Positions 17,236 through 25,852 of a DNA stretch of 51,590 nucleotides are shown one piece after another. Made by a program: the position numbers and the translations under genes. Below the pieces are notes generated by a model. The model saw only the letters and a program-made list of their open reading frames with translations. It did not search any database and had not been told where the DNA came from. Within the stretch, counting starts at the first letter, position 1. Every line of letters starts with the position of its first letter. Origin of the DNA: an uncultured Collinsella sp. (GTDB taxonomy: Bacteria; Actinomycetota; Coriobacteriia; Coriobacteriales; Coriobacteriaceae); NCBI GenBank assembly GCA_938023705.1, contig CALJDJ010000062.1, forward strand, positions 1-51,590, given 5' to 3'.

Positions 17236-19131
17236 TTAAGCCGTATGCGCTTGCACAAGCGCCATCAGCTCATGCCAGGACCGGCGCTCGCGTAGGCGCT
17301 CGACCCCCTGGCGGTCCATAAAGATCTCGGCGAGCAGTGAGCTCAAGATCCGCGCCTCATCGCCGCCCGACCGGGCAAACGACACCATAAAGACGATATC
17401 GACCTCATGGCCGTATTCGTCCCAAAGAATGGGATGTTCGAGCAGGCCCACGGTAACAAAGGCCTCGGCGCTCAAGGGATGCATCCCATGGGGCATGGCT
17501 ACCCCATTGCCAAACGAGGTGGCACTCGCGCTCTCGCGCTCGGCGACCTCTTGGGCAAACTGGGCATCGACACGGCCGCTCTCGACGGCGCGCTCGGAGA
17601 GATATCGGAGAACGGCCTGCTTCGACGACGCCTCAACGCGGTTGAAGAACAGGGCACGGCTAAAGAAAGAGCTCACGGAGTCCGATTGCGCAGTGTCGTC
17701 GCTCAACACCTTGCGGATAGCGTTGACATCGCTCGTCTCCAAGAAGAAATCGGCCTCGCGAACGGGCACGGGCAACTTGACGTTGAGCGGCACCGTTGTG
17801 AACACGTAGTCGATGTGCGAAAAATCGAGCGTTCCCACGCGGGCGACATCGCATGTCTCAATCGAATCGATATACATGCCAAACTGCTTGCGGTACTGGT
17901 GCTCTAGCATACGGGCGCTTCCCGCTCCCGAGGCGCACACGATCAGGATGCGTTTGCGACGCGGCTGGTCGGCTTGCTGCTCGAGGGCCAGGGCAAATGC
18001 CATGGCGATGTAGCCGAGCTCTTCATCAGAGGGCTGGCTGCCAAAATGACGCTCGAGTACCTGCGAGGTGCCAGCTGCCATCGAATAGGCCAACGGAAAC
18101 CTCGTCTTGATATCGGGCAGCATGGGGTTATCCATATGCATGTGATATTCAAGGCGATAGCCCAGAGGGCCGATATGCCGAGCAAGGTTCATGCGAAGTT
18201 CAAGATCGCCGCTAAAGTCAAACCTAAACTCATCGTTGACCGCACGTACCATCTCGGAAGCAATCTCCCACATCTCGTCCGAGATAACGGCAGAGCCCTT
18301 CTCGGGCACGCCCGTGCCCCTGCCGAGCAAATGGATTGCGATAAAGGCAACCTCTTCTCGGGGCATGCTCACGCCCAGGGCATCCTTGATGTTTGCGGCA
18401 ATCTGGAAAGCCGCGGCGTATTCGCGCGTTCCCTCCAGTTTTTGAACGTCCGATTCTGCAGCTGGGACATAGCAGCCCTGCTCGATGCGGCCAAGAGCGA
18501 TGTAAAGATGCATGATGAGATTGCGGGATGCCAGCGAGCTCACCGTGACGGGCGAGGCCGTCAGGGCATCGTCCACACATGCGGCGATGGCCCGCAGGCG
18601 CTCGGCGAGCTTTGCATCGTCGGTGTCGGGCAACACGGGCCTCACCAGCGAGGCCAGGCACAGGCGCCGTTGCGACTCCCCGCCCGCAACGCGGATTCCG
18701 TAGCGTGGGCGCTTTTCGAGCGTTAAGTCAAATTGGGCGAGTTTCTGCTCTACCAGACGCATGTCATTGGACAGAGTTCGCGCCGAAACGTAGAGTAAAT
18801 CCGCATACTCCTCAATCGTCACCCACTGGGACCGCATGAGGAGGTCGTTAAGAAGGAAGGACACACGGCCGTCGCGCGTATCAGGAATGCCCGGATGAGC
18901 CAGAGCCGCACCGTCTAGCAAGCGAGCAAGCTCATCTGCACGTGCAACATCGATACGATACTGCCCCTTGCTGCCAACGATGCGTGCAACCCCTGCAAGG
19001 TTGTCGTTTGCGCGATGGATATAGTTTCTCACGGCGCGTTCGCTTACCTCGAGACGCTTGGCAAGTACCGCGACAGCGACAGGCTGAGCGTCCTCGATCA
19101 TATTTACAAGCTGCTTGACGCGAGCATCCAT
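17236..19131 (-). CDS. LicR/MtlR-type PRD transcriptional regulator
   Basis: A 631-residue multidomain PTS-controlled activator: N-terminal HTH (about 1-60), second HTH/Mga-like domain (about 85-145), PRD1 (about 175-280; H208 and H267), PRD2 (about 285-390; H319), an EIIB-like domain with C399 (ILIVCASGAG) and an EIIA-like domain with H548 (GVAMPHG). It probably activates the PTS operon that begins 119 bases downstream on the same strand. The conserved second histidine of PRD2 appears replaced by alanine (A378 in GYIAMAFALAL), which would alter phosphorylation control. AAAGGAGGAGGAC precedes the ATG. Confidence 0.92.
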   Translation of the reverse strand: MDARVKQLVNMIEDAQPVAVAVLAKRLEVSERAVRNYIHRANDNLAGVARIVGSKGQYRIDVARADELARLLDGAALAHPGIPDTRDGRVSFLLNDLLMRSQWVTIEEYADLLYVSARTLSNDMRLVEQKLAQFDLTLEKRPRYGIRVAGGESQRRLCLASLVRPVLPDTDDAKLAERLRAIAACVDDALTASPVTVSSLASRNLIMHLYIALGRIEQGCYVPAAESDVQKLEGTREYAAAFQIAANIKDALGVSMPREEVAFIAIHLLGRGTGVPEKGSAVISDEMWEIASEMVRAVNDEFRFDFSGDLELRMNLARHIGPLGYRLEYHMHMDNPMLPDIKTRFPLAYSMAAGTSQVLERHFGSQPSDEELGYIAMAFALALEQQADQPRRKRILIVCASGAGSARMLEHQYRKQFGMYIDSIETCDVARVGTLDFSHIDYVFTTVPLNVKLPVPVREADFFLETSDVNAIRKVLSDDTAQSDSVSSFFSRALFFNRVEASSKQAVLRYLSERAVESGRVDAQFAQEVAERESASATSFGNGVAMPHGMHPLSAEAFVTVGLLEHPILWDEYGHEVDIVFMVSFARSGGDEARILSSLLAEIFMDRQGVERLRERRSWHELMALVQAHTA

Positions 19132-19305
19132 GTCCTCCTCCTTTCCCTGCGTCTAGTCTAACGCGGTAAAGAATGACACTCCACGTCGCGCTCGTTCCGC
19201 CAACTCGGAACAGGTTGCGGGGAGTCCAGCTGAGCTATGGAGAGCCTGGGGAGAGGGCCCGAAGGCAATGCGTCGGTGTGGGATGCGCCTTCCCAGCCAT
19301 TGGGC

Positions 19306-19412
19306 AGTCATTGGGGACAGACTTAAATGAGTACCCAATGACTATTAAGGACTGTCCCAAGCTGCCGGCAGGAAAGGACCGTCCCCAAGTGCCGGGTTTG
19401 TCCCCAATGACT
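19306..19412. repeat. 107-bp element with 14-bp perfect terminal inverted repeats
   Basis: AGTCATTGGGGACA (19306-19319) and TGTCCCCAATGACT (19399-19412) are exact reverse complements. Inside lie GGACTGTCC and GGACCGTCC arms around GCTGCCGGCAGG. It resembles a REPIN or MITE, as spread by Y1 (RAYT-type) transposases, but no transposase is in the window. The rest of the gap 19132-19520 contains only this element, a copy of the GGGATGCGC core at about 19280 and the arcC terminator. Confidence 0.75.
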
Positions 19413-19417
19413 AGGTG

Positions 19418-20465
19418 AATAGCAAAAGCCCCGCAGTCGGAGCGGACTGCGGGGCTCATGAAGAGAGGTAGTTTGTGGGCGCTTTGCCTGGCGCCCACGA
19501 GAGAGGCAACAGAGTAGAGACTACTCGTGGATGCGAGTACCGGAGAGGCCGGCCATGGTCTCGGCGGCCTTGTCCAGGGCGCCGATGATGCAGGTGCGGC
19601 CCTTGCGGGAACGGGCGAACTTGATGGCGGCGCGAACCTTGGGCTCCATGGAACCCTTGCCAAACTGGCCCTCGTCGGCCAGGCGCTCGGCCTCGTCGGC
19701 GGTGAGGTCCTCGAGCTCCTCCTGGTCGGGCTTGCCAAAGTTGATGGCGACATGCTCGACGGCGGTCAGCAGGAACAGGACGTCGGCGTCGCAGTCCTCG
19801 GCCAGCAGCTCGCCGCCCAGGTCCTTGTCGATGACGGCGGGAACGCCCTTGTAGCAGCCCTTGTTCTCGTAGTCGCGGACGACGGGGATGCCGCCGCCAC
19901 CGCAGGCGATGACGATGAACTCGTTGTCGAGCAGGTTGAGGATGGAGTCGGCCTCGACGATCTTCTTGGGATCGGGGGAGGCGACGACGCGACGCCAGCC
20001 GCGGCCGGAATCCTCGACGAAGACCTTGGAGGGGTCCTCGGCCATGAACTCCTTGGCCTGCTCCTCGGTGTAGAACGGGCCGATCGGCTTGGTCGGGTTC
20101 TTGAACGCGGGGTCGTCGGGGTCGCACTCGATCTGGGTGACGACGGTGGCGGCGTGCCAACGCTTGTAGCGCTTGTGCATCTCGCGGCCGATGCCCTGCT
20201 GCAGGTGGTAGCCGATGTAGCCCTGGGACATGGCGCCGCACTCGGGCAGCGGCATCTCGGGGGTGCCGATGGCGTCGTGGGCGGCGGCGAAGGCGTTCTG
20301 GATCATGCCGACCTGCGGGCCGTTGCCGTGGGTGATGATGATCTCGTTGCCCTGCTCGATAAGACCGAGGAGAGCGTGGGCGGTGTTGCTCACGGCCTCG
20401 ATCTGCTCGACGGGGTTGTTGCCGAGGGCGTTGCCGCCAAGGGCGACGACAATACGATCGGGCTT
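19418..20465. repeat. 1,048-bp near-identical duplicate, copy 1 (arcC)
   Basis: This segment matches 26546-27593 (offset 7,128) with one difference noticed, A at 20439 against G at 27567. It runs from the outer edge of the terminator to codon 6 of arcC. Sequence diverges at once on both sides (19417 and 20466). I compared by eye and through the identical translations in several frames, not by alignment software. Confidence 0.9.
19422..19456 (-). terminator. Terminator of the ADI operon
   Basis: GCCCCGCAGTC pairs perfectly with GACTGCGGGGC (loop GGAGCG), and on the minus strand ends in TTTTGCTATT. A second 8-bp stem (GTGGGCGC/GCGCCCAC, 19475-19498) lies between it and the stop codon. Confidence 0.9.
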
Positions 20466-20483
20466 TCCGTACGGTTTACTCAT
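19521..20483 (-). CDS. arcC: Carbamate kinase, copy 1
   Basis: A 320-residue carbamate kinase, close to the usual 310-315. It makes ATP from carbamoyl phosphate and ADP, the last step of the arginine deiminase pathway. Visible signatures are VALGGNALG (16-20 region), TQIECDPDDPAF, the glycine-rich ACGGGGIPV and VIDKDLGGELLA. It is the last gene of the operon transporter-arcA-argF-arcC, 23 bases after argF. No strong ribosome site is seen at the ATG, so coupling to argF is likely. From codon 6 onward it is virtually identical to the second copy at 26649-27611; the first codons and the upstream DNA differ. Confidence 0.96.
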   Translation of the reverse strand: MSKPYGKPDRIVVALGGNALGNNPVEQIEAVSNTAHALLGLIEQGNEIIITHGNGPQVGMIQNAFAAAHDAIGTPEMPLPECGAMSQGYIGYHLQQGIGREMHKRYKRWHAATVVTQIECDPDDPAFKNPTKPIGPFYTEEQAKEFMAEDPSKVFVEDSGRGWRRVVASPDPKKIVEADSILNLLDNEFIVIACGGGGIPVVRDYENKGCYKGVPAVIDKDLGGELLAEDCDADVLFLLTAVEHVAINFGKPDQEELEDLTADEAERLADEGQFGKGSMEPKVRAAIKFARSRKGRTCIIGALDKAAETMAGLSGTRIHE

Positions 20484-20506
20484 AGTGTTCGTTCACTTCC
20501 CAGCTA

Positions 20507-21514
20507 CTAGCGAAGCGTCGCGTACATCATGGCCTTAATGGTATGCATGCGGTTCTCGGCCTCCTGGAACACGCGAGACTGCGCGCTCTCAAAGACCTCG
20601 TCGGAAACCTCCATCTCGGTCACGCCGAACTTCTCGGCAATCTCGGCGCCGATGGTGGTCTGCGTATCGTGGAAGCTCGGCAGGCAGTGCATAAAGATGG
20701 CGCCGGGGTTTGCCTTGGCCATGACCTCGGGCGTTACTCGATAGGGAGAGAGAAGGTCGATTCGGCTCTTCCACAGCTCCTCAGCCTGGCCCATACCGAC
20801 CCAAACGTCCGTATAGATCACGTCTGCATCCTTGACGCCCTCGTCGATATCCTCAGTGAGCTGGATCGTGCAGCCATTCTGAGCGGCGATCTCCTGGCAG
20901 CGCTCAAGAAGCTCGGGATCGAAGTGCGTGGCGCCCTCGACATCGCCCTTGGGTCCGCAGGAGCAGAAGTTAATGCCGAGCTTGGCGCAGATAACCATCA
21001 GGGAGTCGCTGACGTTGCCCTGCTCCTTGCCCATATAGGTGAGCTTCATGCCGCGCGTGTCGCCAAACTCCTCACGCATGGTAAGAATGTCGGCAAGGGC
21101 CTGGGTAGGATGGTACTCGTTGGTCAGACCGTTCCAGACGGGAACGCCAGCCTTGGCGGCAAGCTCCTCGACGATCGACTGGTCGGAGCCGCGATACTCA
21201 ATACCGTCATACATGCGACCGAGCACGCGGGCGGTATCCTCGATGGACTCTTTCTTGCCCATCTGCGACGAGCCAGGGTCGAGGTAGGTCACGCCCATAC
21301 CCAGGTCCATACCGCCGACCTCGAAGGCACAGCGCGTGCGCGTGGAGGTCTTCTCAAACAGCAGGACAATGTTCTTGCCCTCGAGAAAGCGGTGCGGATA
21401 ACCGGCGCGCTTCATATCCTTGAAGTTCTTTGAGAGGTCGAGCATGTACTCGATTTCCTCGGGCGTAAAGTCAAGCAGGGTAAGAACGCTTCGACCAGAA
21501 AGATTAAGAGCCAT
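20507..21514 (-). CDS. argF: Ornithine carbamoyltransferase (catabolic, ADI operon)
   Basis: A 335-residue OTCase. The carbamoyl-phosphate site STRTR is at 57-61, HPTQ at 135-138 and the ornithine-site HCLP at 276-279. In this operon it should run in the catabolic direction, splitting citrulline with phosphate into ornithine and carbamoyl phosphate for carbamate kinase. The ATG at 21514 follows GAAAGGA; a longer reading to 21574 has no ribosome site. It lies 86 bases after arcA and 23 before arcC. By position it could equally be called arcB. Confidence 0.96.
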   Translation of the reverse strand: MALNLSGRSVLTLLDFTPEEIEYMLDLSKNFKDMKRAGYPHRFLEGKNIVLLFEKTSTRTRCAFEVGGMDLGMGVTYLDPGSSQMGKKESIEDTARVLGRMYDGIEYRGSDQSIVEELAAKAGVPVWNGLTNEYHPTQALADILTMREEFGDTRGMKLTYMGKEQGNVSDSLMVICAKLGINFCSCGPKGDVEGATHFDPELLERCQEIAAQNGCTIQLTEDIDEGVKDADVIYTDVWVGMGQAEELWKSRIDLLSPYRVTPEVMAKANPGAIFMHCLPSFHDTQTTIGAEIAEKFGVTEMEVSDEVFESAQSRVFQEAENRMHTIKAMMYATLR

Positions 21515-21600
21515 GATTTGAGTCCTTTCGATTGTTGGAACACACAAGGAGGGATGGGCGGCGTAGACGCACACGCGCCGCCCAGATACGCTAACGCTGA

Positions 21601-22845
21601 CTAGATTTCCTCACGCCAGAACGGCATGGTCATGCAGCGCGGGCCGCCGCGACCGCGAGAAAGCTCCTCGGAGGGAGCGACGAGCAGCTCGACGCCAGCC
21701 TTGTAAAGAGCATCGTTGGTGACAACGTTGCGCTCATACACGCAGACCTTGCCCGGTGCGACCGCAAGAGTGTTGGAACCATCGTTCCACTGCTCACGGG
21801 AGGCCTCGATCGGATCGCCGCCACCGCACTCAATCATGGTGATATGGTCCATACCCGTCGCAAGCTCGAGGATATGCTGCAGGGTGCCCTCGAGTTCCTC
21901 GATATGCACCTCCCCCTCTGCATCGCCCTTGGTCAGGCGGTAGGCACGAAGCGTCTGGTAGATGCCGGGATAGACCGTGAACTTATCGCGATCGACCTGC
22001 GTGCAGACGGTGTCGAGGTGCATGTAGGCGTAGCCGTGCGGGATCTTGATGGCATAGATGTTCTCGATCTCGGCCTCATCGGAACCCCAGAACATATTCT
22101 TGGCGAGCTCATCGATGGCCGCAGTCTGGGTGCGCTCGGAAATACCGATGGCGAGCGTCTTGGCGTTGATGTTGAGGATATCGCCGCCCTCGATATGCCA
22201 CTCGCTGTTGTGGTCGTACCAGATGGGGCTACCGGCGTAATCGGGATGGTTGCGCAGCACCGTTTCGTAGAAGATTACCTCGCGGTTGCGCTGATTCCAG
22301 TACATGCGGTTCATGGTAGCGCCCTTGCCCACGACAGCCAGAGGGTCACGGGAGAAATACGAGGCCGGCATGGGGAACAGCACCATATCGTCAGCCTTCA
22401 ACTCCTCGCCGTCCATACTGGCAAGAGAACCGCCAACCTTGGGGATCTCGAGGTCGCGAACGTAGAGGCCGCCCATGGCAGCAAGGACAAACTCCTTGTT
22501 GTCCTTAATCGAATCAAGCTTCTCGACAACGGCCTGGCGAAGGGCCGCGTTGGAGATGCCGGACTCACCCATGAACTTCGTCATGAACTCTGCGCGAGTG
22601 CCCTCGACTTTGTCAAACGTCTCAGCGAGCAGCTCTTCCATATAGACGACCTCGGCGCCAGCGCCGCGAAGAAGGTCGGTAAACTGATCGTGCTCTTTCT
22701 GGGCATAGTCCAGATAGAACGCGTCGTGAATCCAAACGCGGTCGAAATCCTCCGCCTTCATGTTTACAAGATCCATACCGGGGCGATGGACGCACACCTT
22801 CTTGAGGGCGCCAATCTCGCTATGAACGTTCAGTCCTTTGTTCAT
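21601..22845 (-). CDS. arcA: Arginine deiminase, canonical copy
   Basis: A 414-residue cytoplasmic enzyme that hydrolyses arginine to citrulline and ammonia. The catalytic set is complete: D167 (FSRDP), E219 (HIEGGD), H276/D278 (MHLDTV) and nucleophile C404 within RGRGGPRCMTMP, with the conserved R399 five residues before it. The N-terminal HRPG motif is also intact (20-23). GAAGGA lies six bases before the ATG. It is second in the operon, 41 bases after the transporter. Contrast the divergent paralogue at 24601-25851. Confidence 0.97.
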   Translation of the reverse strand: MNKGLNVHSEIGALKKVCVHRPGMDLVNMKAEDFDRVWIHDAFYLDYAQKEHDQFTDLLRGAGAEVVYMEELLAETFDKVEGTRAEFMTKFMGESGISNAALRQAVVEKLDSIKDNKEFVLAAMGGLYVRDLEIPKVGGSLASMDGEELKADDMVLFPMPASYFSRDPLAVVGKGATMNRMYWNQRNREVIFYETVLRNHPDYAGSPIWYDHNSEWHIEGGDILNINAKTLAIGISERTQTAAIDELAKNMFWGSDEAEIENIYAIKIPHGYAYMHLDTVCTQVDRDKFTVYPGIYQTLRAYRLTKGDAEGEVHIEELEGTLQHILELATGMDHITMIECGGGDPIEASREQWNDGSNTLAVAPGKVCVYERNVVTNDALYKAGVELLVAPSEELSRGRGGPRCMTMPFWREEI

Positions 22846-22886
22846 CTCTATCCTTCTTTCTCACAACTTGTATGTGGGGTTTGCAT

Positions 22887-24323
22887 TTACGGCAGGGGGA
22901 TAAGACCCGAAACCGCAGTGAATGCCATGCAGATAACGCTTACGACCAGGAAGAATTTCCAAGCGACCTTCCACCACTGGCCTAGCGGAATCTTGCAGAC
23001 GCCAAGACCGGCAACGAGCATCGCGCTTGTTGGCGAAATGAGAGACATGGCCGCGCTACCCATGGAAAGACCAGTAACTGCGGCCTCGGGGTTTAAGCCC
23101 ATCAGCTCAACAAGCGGGCCGAAAATGGGAATCGTAAGAGCAGCGATGCCTGAGGAGCTCGGAACGAGGATCGACAGAAGGTTATCCACGACATAGAGAA
23201 TGCTCGTAAAGATAACTGCCGGAACTCCGGAGAGAGCCGTGGCGAGCGTGTTGAGAATCGTATCGATGATGAGGCCGTCATTGGCGATTACGAGGATTCC
23301 GCGGGCGAGGCCAACAACGATGGCAGAGAACGCGAAGTCTGCAATTCCCTTAACGAACTCGCCAGCGATCTCCTTCTCATTCATCCCGGAAACAACACCC
23401 GAAAGAAGAGCCATGGCCAAGAAAATCGCAGAGATCTCGTTCATGTACCAGCCCTGGGTTACCAGACCCCAAATGATAGCGCCAAGTCCAAGCACGAAAA
23501 TAACCATAACGGCTTTTTGCCTAGCGGTGAACTCGCTATCGAGGAGATTCTCGTCCGCGCCAAACTCTTTGCGCTTCTCGATATCATCGTGGAAAGCTGG
23601 GGATGTCTCGGGATTCTTCTTAACCTTGAGGGCATACATCACAACCCATGCGATGGCAACTGCAGTGAGCACGACAAGGGCGATAGTACGCAACCAAAGC
23701 TGGGGGTTGCCCTGGATACCGAGGATACCCTGGGAAATCAGGACGTTGAACGGGTTAACGGTAGATGCGATGTATCCGATACGGGCACCCACAAACACCG
23801 TCATGAACGCTGTAATTGAGTCGAAGCCCATGGCCATCATGATCGGCATAAGAATCGCAAAGAACGGAAGCGTCTCCTCTGCCATACCAAAGGTGCTGCC
23901 GCCCAAGGCAAAAAGCACCATTAGGATCGGAATGATGAGGACGTCCTTGCTCTTGAACTTCTTCACCACTCGGGCGACGCCGCTCGTGATGGCTCCAGTC
24001 GCCGTGATGACCTGGAAGGAACCTCCCACGATCATAATGAATGCAACGACCTCGACCGCTTGCTGGATGCCGATCGCAGGGGCCTCAAGTACTTCGAAGA
24101 TGCCTTGGCGAAGATCGACCTCGTTGCCGTCCTCGTCCGTATAGACCTTATCGACAGGCTCATAGGTGCCCGAGACTGTTACCTCGCGACCGTTAACCTC
24201 CTGGCGCTCAAACGAACCCGAAGGCACGACCCAGGTCAGAACGGCAAATACGGCCATCAAGACGAGAATGATGGTGTACACGTGCGGGACTCGAAGAGTG
24301 CGCTTCTTTTCTGTCTCTGCCAT
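22887..24323 (-). CDS. YfcC-family antiporter, probable arginine/ornithine exchanger
   Basis: A 478-residue membrane protein of the YfcC/DcuC-like (PF03606) family with about 12 hydrophobic segments and a charged cytoplasmic loop near 225-265. Conserved blocks include GGSTFGMAEETLPF, NPFNVLISQ and LVPSSSGIAALTIP. As first gene of the ADI operon it most likely imports arginine in exchange for ornithine, replacing the usual ArcD; this is inferred from context. AAGGAGGAG precedes the ATG. Expression probably starts in the divergent region shared with the second arcA-like gene. Confidence 0.88.
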   Translation of the reverse strand: MAETEKKRTLRVPHVYTIILVLMAVFAVLTWVVPSGSFERQEVNGREVTVSGTYEPVDKVYTDEDGNEVDLRQGIFEVLEAPAIGIQQAVEVVAFIMIVGGSFQVITATGAITSGVARVVKKFKSKDVLIIPILMVLFALGGSTFGMAEETLPFFAILMPIMMAMGFDSITAFMTVFVGARIGYIASTVNPFNVLISQGILGIQGNPQLWLRTIALVVLTAVAIAWVVMYALKVKKNPETSPAFHDDIEKRKEFGADENLLDSEFTARQKAVMVIFVLGLGAIIWGLVTQGWYMNEISAIFLAMALLSGVVSGMNEKEIAGEFVKGIADFAFSAIVVGLARGILVIANDGLIIDTILNTLATALSGVPAVIFTSILYVVDNLLSILVPSSSGIAALTIPIFGPLVELMGLNPEAAVTGLSMGSAAMSLISPTSAMLVAGLGVCKIPLGQWWKVAWKFFLVVSVICMAFTAVSGLIPLP

Positions 24324-24441
24324 CTCTCCTCCTTAATTCAGGGGTTTTTCGTTGCCGGCAAAGCCATTGTGTCATCGCGCAAAACATCCTTCCGTCTCTT
24401 CGCCCGTCAACGAAGCGCATCGACCCGTAAACGGATTCCAG

Positions 24442-24547
24442 ATTGATGTAATTCGTCAATTGTCTCTTTAAATAGATGTTTAACATCAATTACTAGCCTT
24501 GTTCATGCCATTCTCCTGTGACAAATATGATGTAAATTGAATCAATC
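24442..24547. promoter_or_regulatory. Three related operator-like motifs in the divergent arc promoter region
   Basis: GATGTAATTCGTCAAT (from 24445), GATGTTTAACATCAAT (from 24475, with the perfect 13-base palindrome GATGTTTAACATC) and GATGTAAATTGAATCAAT (from 24529) share GATGTWW followed by TCAAT. They lie in the 277-base gap between the ADI operon and the divergent arcA-like gene. A possible -10 (TATGAT, 24526-24531) overlaps the third. Candidate binders are ArgR or the HTH/S24 regulator encoded downstream. Confidence 0.5.
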
Positions 24548-24600
24548 TCGTAATGTGCCACTATGGAAGCAATCAATACTCATCGCCAAAGCGAGGTCTT

Positions 24601-25851
24601 ATGTCCGCACTACATGTTCAAAACGAAATAGGAAAGCTAAAAAAGGCCCTCCTGCACTGCCCCGGCTCCGAAACGCGCAATTACCCCGACGGGCAGTTCA
24701 ATCAAGTCTTTACGCTACGCCCGTCTAGCAGCTCATTCGATCTTGAAAAGGCTCTCAAGGAGCATCATGCTTACTCGACGATGCTCGAGCGCGAAGGAGT
24801 AGAGATTCTCTATCTTGAAAACCTTCTTACCGAAGCCCTTGATGCGACAGACCAAGCGCGTCGCTCCTTTATCGATAGCTTCATTAGAGAATGCGGCGCG
24901 TGCGGCATTGAGCTCGAGTCCGCTATTCGCGATTACCTCGAGCACATCGAGGGCTCCCGCGCTCTGGCCCAAGCGGCCGTCAACGGCATCCGTTATTCCC
25001 AGGTCTTCGATACGGATAAGGAGATATTCAGCCTCGCAAAACTGACGGGAGATGCATACTCGCCCGACGACCTTCTCGTAAGCCCCCTTAACACCATGTG
25101 GTTCACACGCGACCCGGCGAGCGTCATCGGCGAAGGCGTCACACTCAACCATATGTACTGGCCGGAGCGCAACCGTGAGGTTATCGCCTACAAAACGATT
25201 TTTACATATCACCCAGATTTCCGCGAGGCTCCTCAGTTCTTCAAGCATGAATCGACTTACCACTTTGAAGGCGGCGACCTGCACAACCTCAACTGCGAAA
25301 ACGTAGCCGTTGGAATCTCCCAACGAACCGAGCCAGCGGCGATAGACACCCTAGCAAATAACTTGCTCTGGGATGAGAACTCTGCTATTGAGTCCGTATG
25401 GGCCATACAGGTCCCCTACGATGACCTCTGTATCCATCTCGACACATATTTCGCTCGCGTTGACTACGAGACATTCCTCGTTGACCGTGAGCTTCTCGAT
25501 CAAGCACGGGTCTACCGCATTACGCGGGGCAGATCGGAAAGGACAACCCGGGCGCGTCATGTCGAAGGCGGTCTGAAAGAAGCGCTGAGATTAGCTCTGG
25601 GCTCAAATTCGTTGCAATTTATCTTTTGCGGTGGCTCAAATCCCGGAGCAGCAGAGGTCGAAAGGTCCAACAATGCCACAAGCACCCTTTGTTTGGAGCC
25701 CGGCAAGGTCTGCGTATACGAAGAAAACGTCAAAACCAACAAAGCGCTGGAGCAGGCAGGTATTGAACTTGTTCCCATCTCTATCTTCGAGCTGACAAAC
25801 GGCTTTGGCGGTCCCAACTGCCTCTGCCTTCCCCTCGTCCGCACTTCATAA
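24601..25851 (+). CDS. Divergent arginine deiminase-like protein
   Basis: A 416-residue homologue of arginine deiminase, transcribed away from the ADI operon. D171 (FTRDP), E223 (HFEGGD), H279/D281 (HLDTYF) and C407 are kept. The loop before the cysteine reads GFGGPNCLCLP: the arginine five residues before C407 is phenylalanine. The N-terminal HRPG is HCPG, and the following segment (TLRPSSSSFD) lacks the normal DD motif. It may have weaker activity, another guanidino substrate, or a binding role. The ATG at 24601 has GAGG five bases upstream. It is followed one base later by the HTH/S24 regulator, so they are co-expressed. Confidence 0.88.
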   Translation: MSALHVQNEIGKLKKALLHCPGSETRNYPDGQFNQVFTLRPSSSSFDLEKALKEHHAYSTMLEREGVEILYLENLLTEALDATDQARRSFIDSFIRECGACGIELESAIRDYLEHIEGSRALAQAAVNGIRYSQVFDTDKEIFSLAKLTGDAYSPDDLLVSPLNTMWFTRDPASVIGEGVTLNHMYWPERNREVIAYKTIFTYHPDFREAPQFFKHESTYHFEGGDLHNLNCENVAVGISQRTEPAAIDTLANNLLWDENSAIESVWAIQVPYDDLCIHLDTYFARVDYETFLVDRELLDQARVYRITRGRSERTTRARHVEGGLKEALRLALGSNSLQFIFCGGSNPGAAEVERSNNATSTLCLEPGKVCVYEENVKTNKALEQAGIELVPISIFELTNGFGGPNCLCLPLVRTS

Positions 25852-25852
25852 A

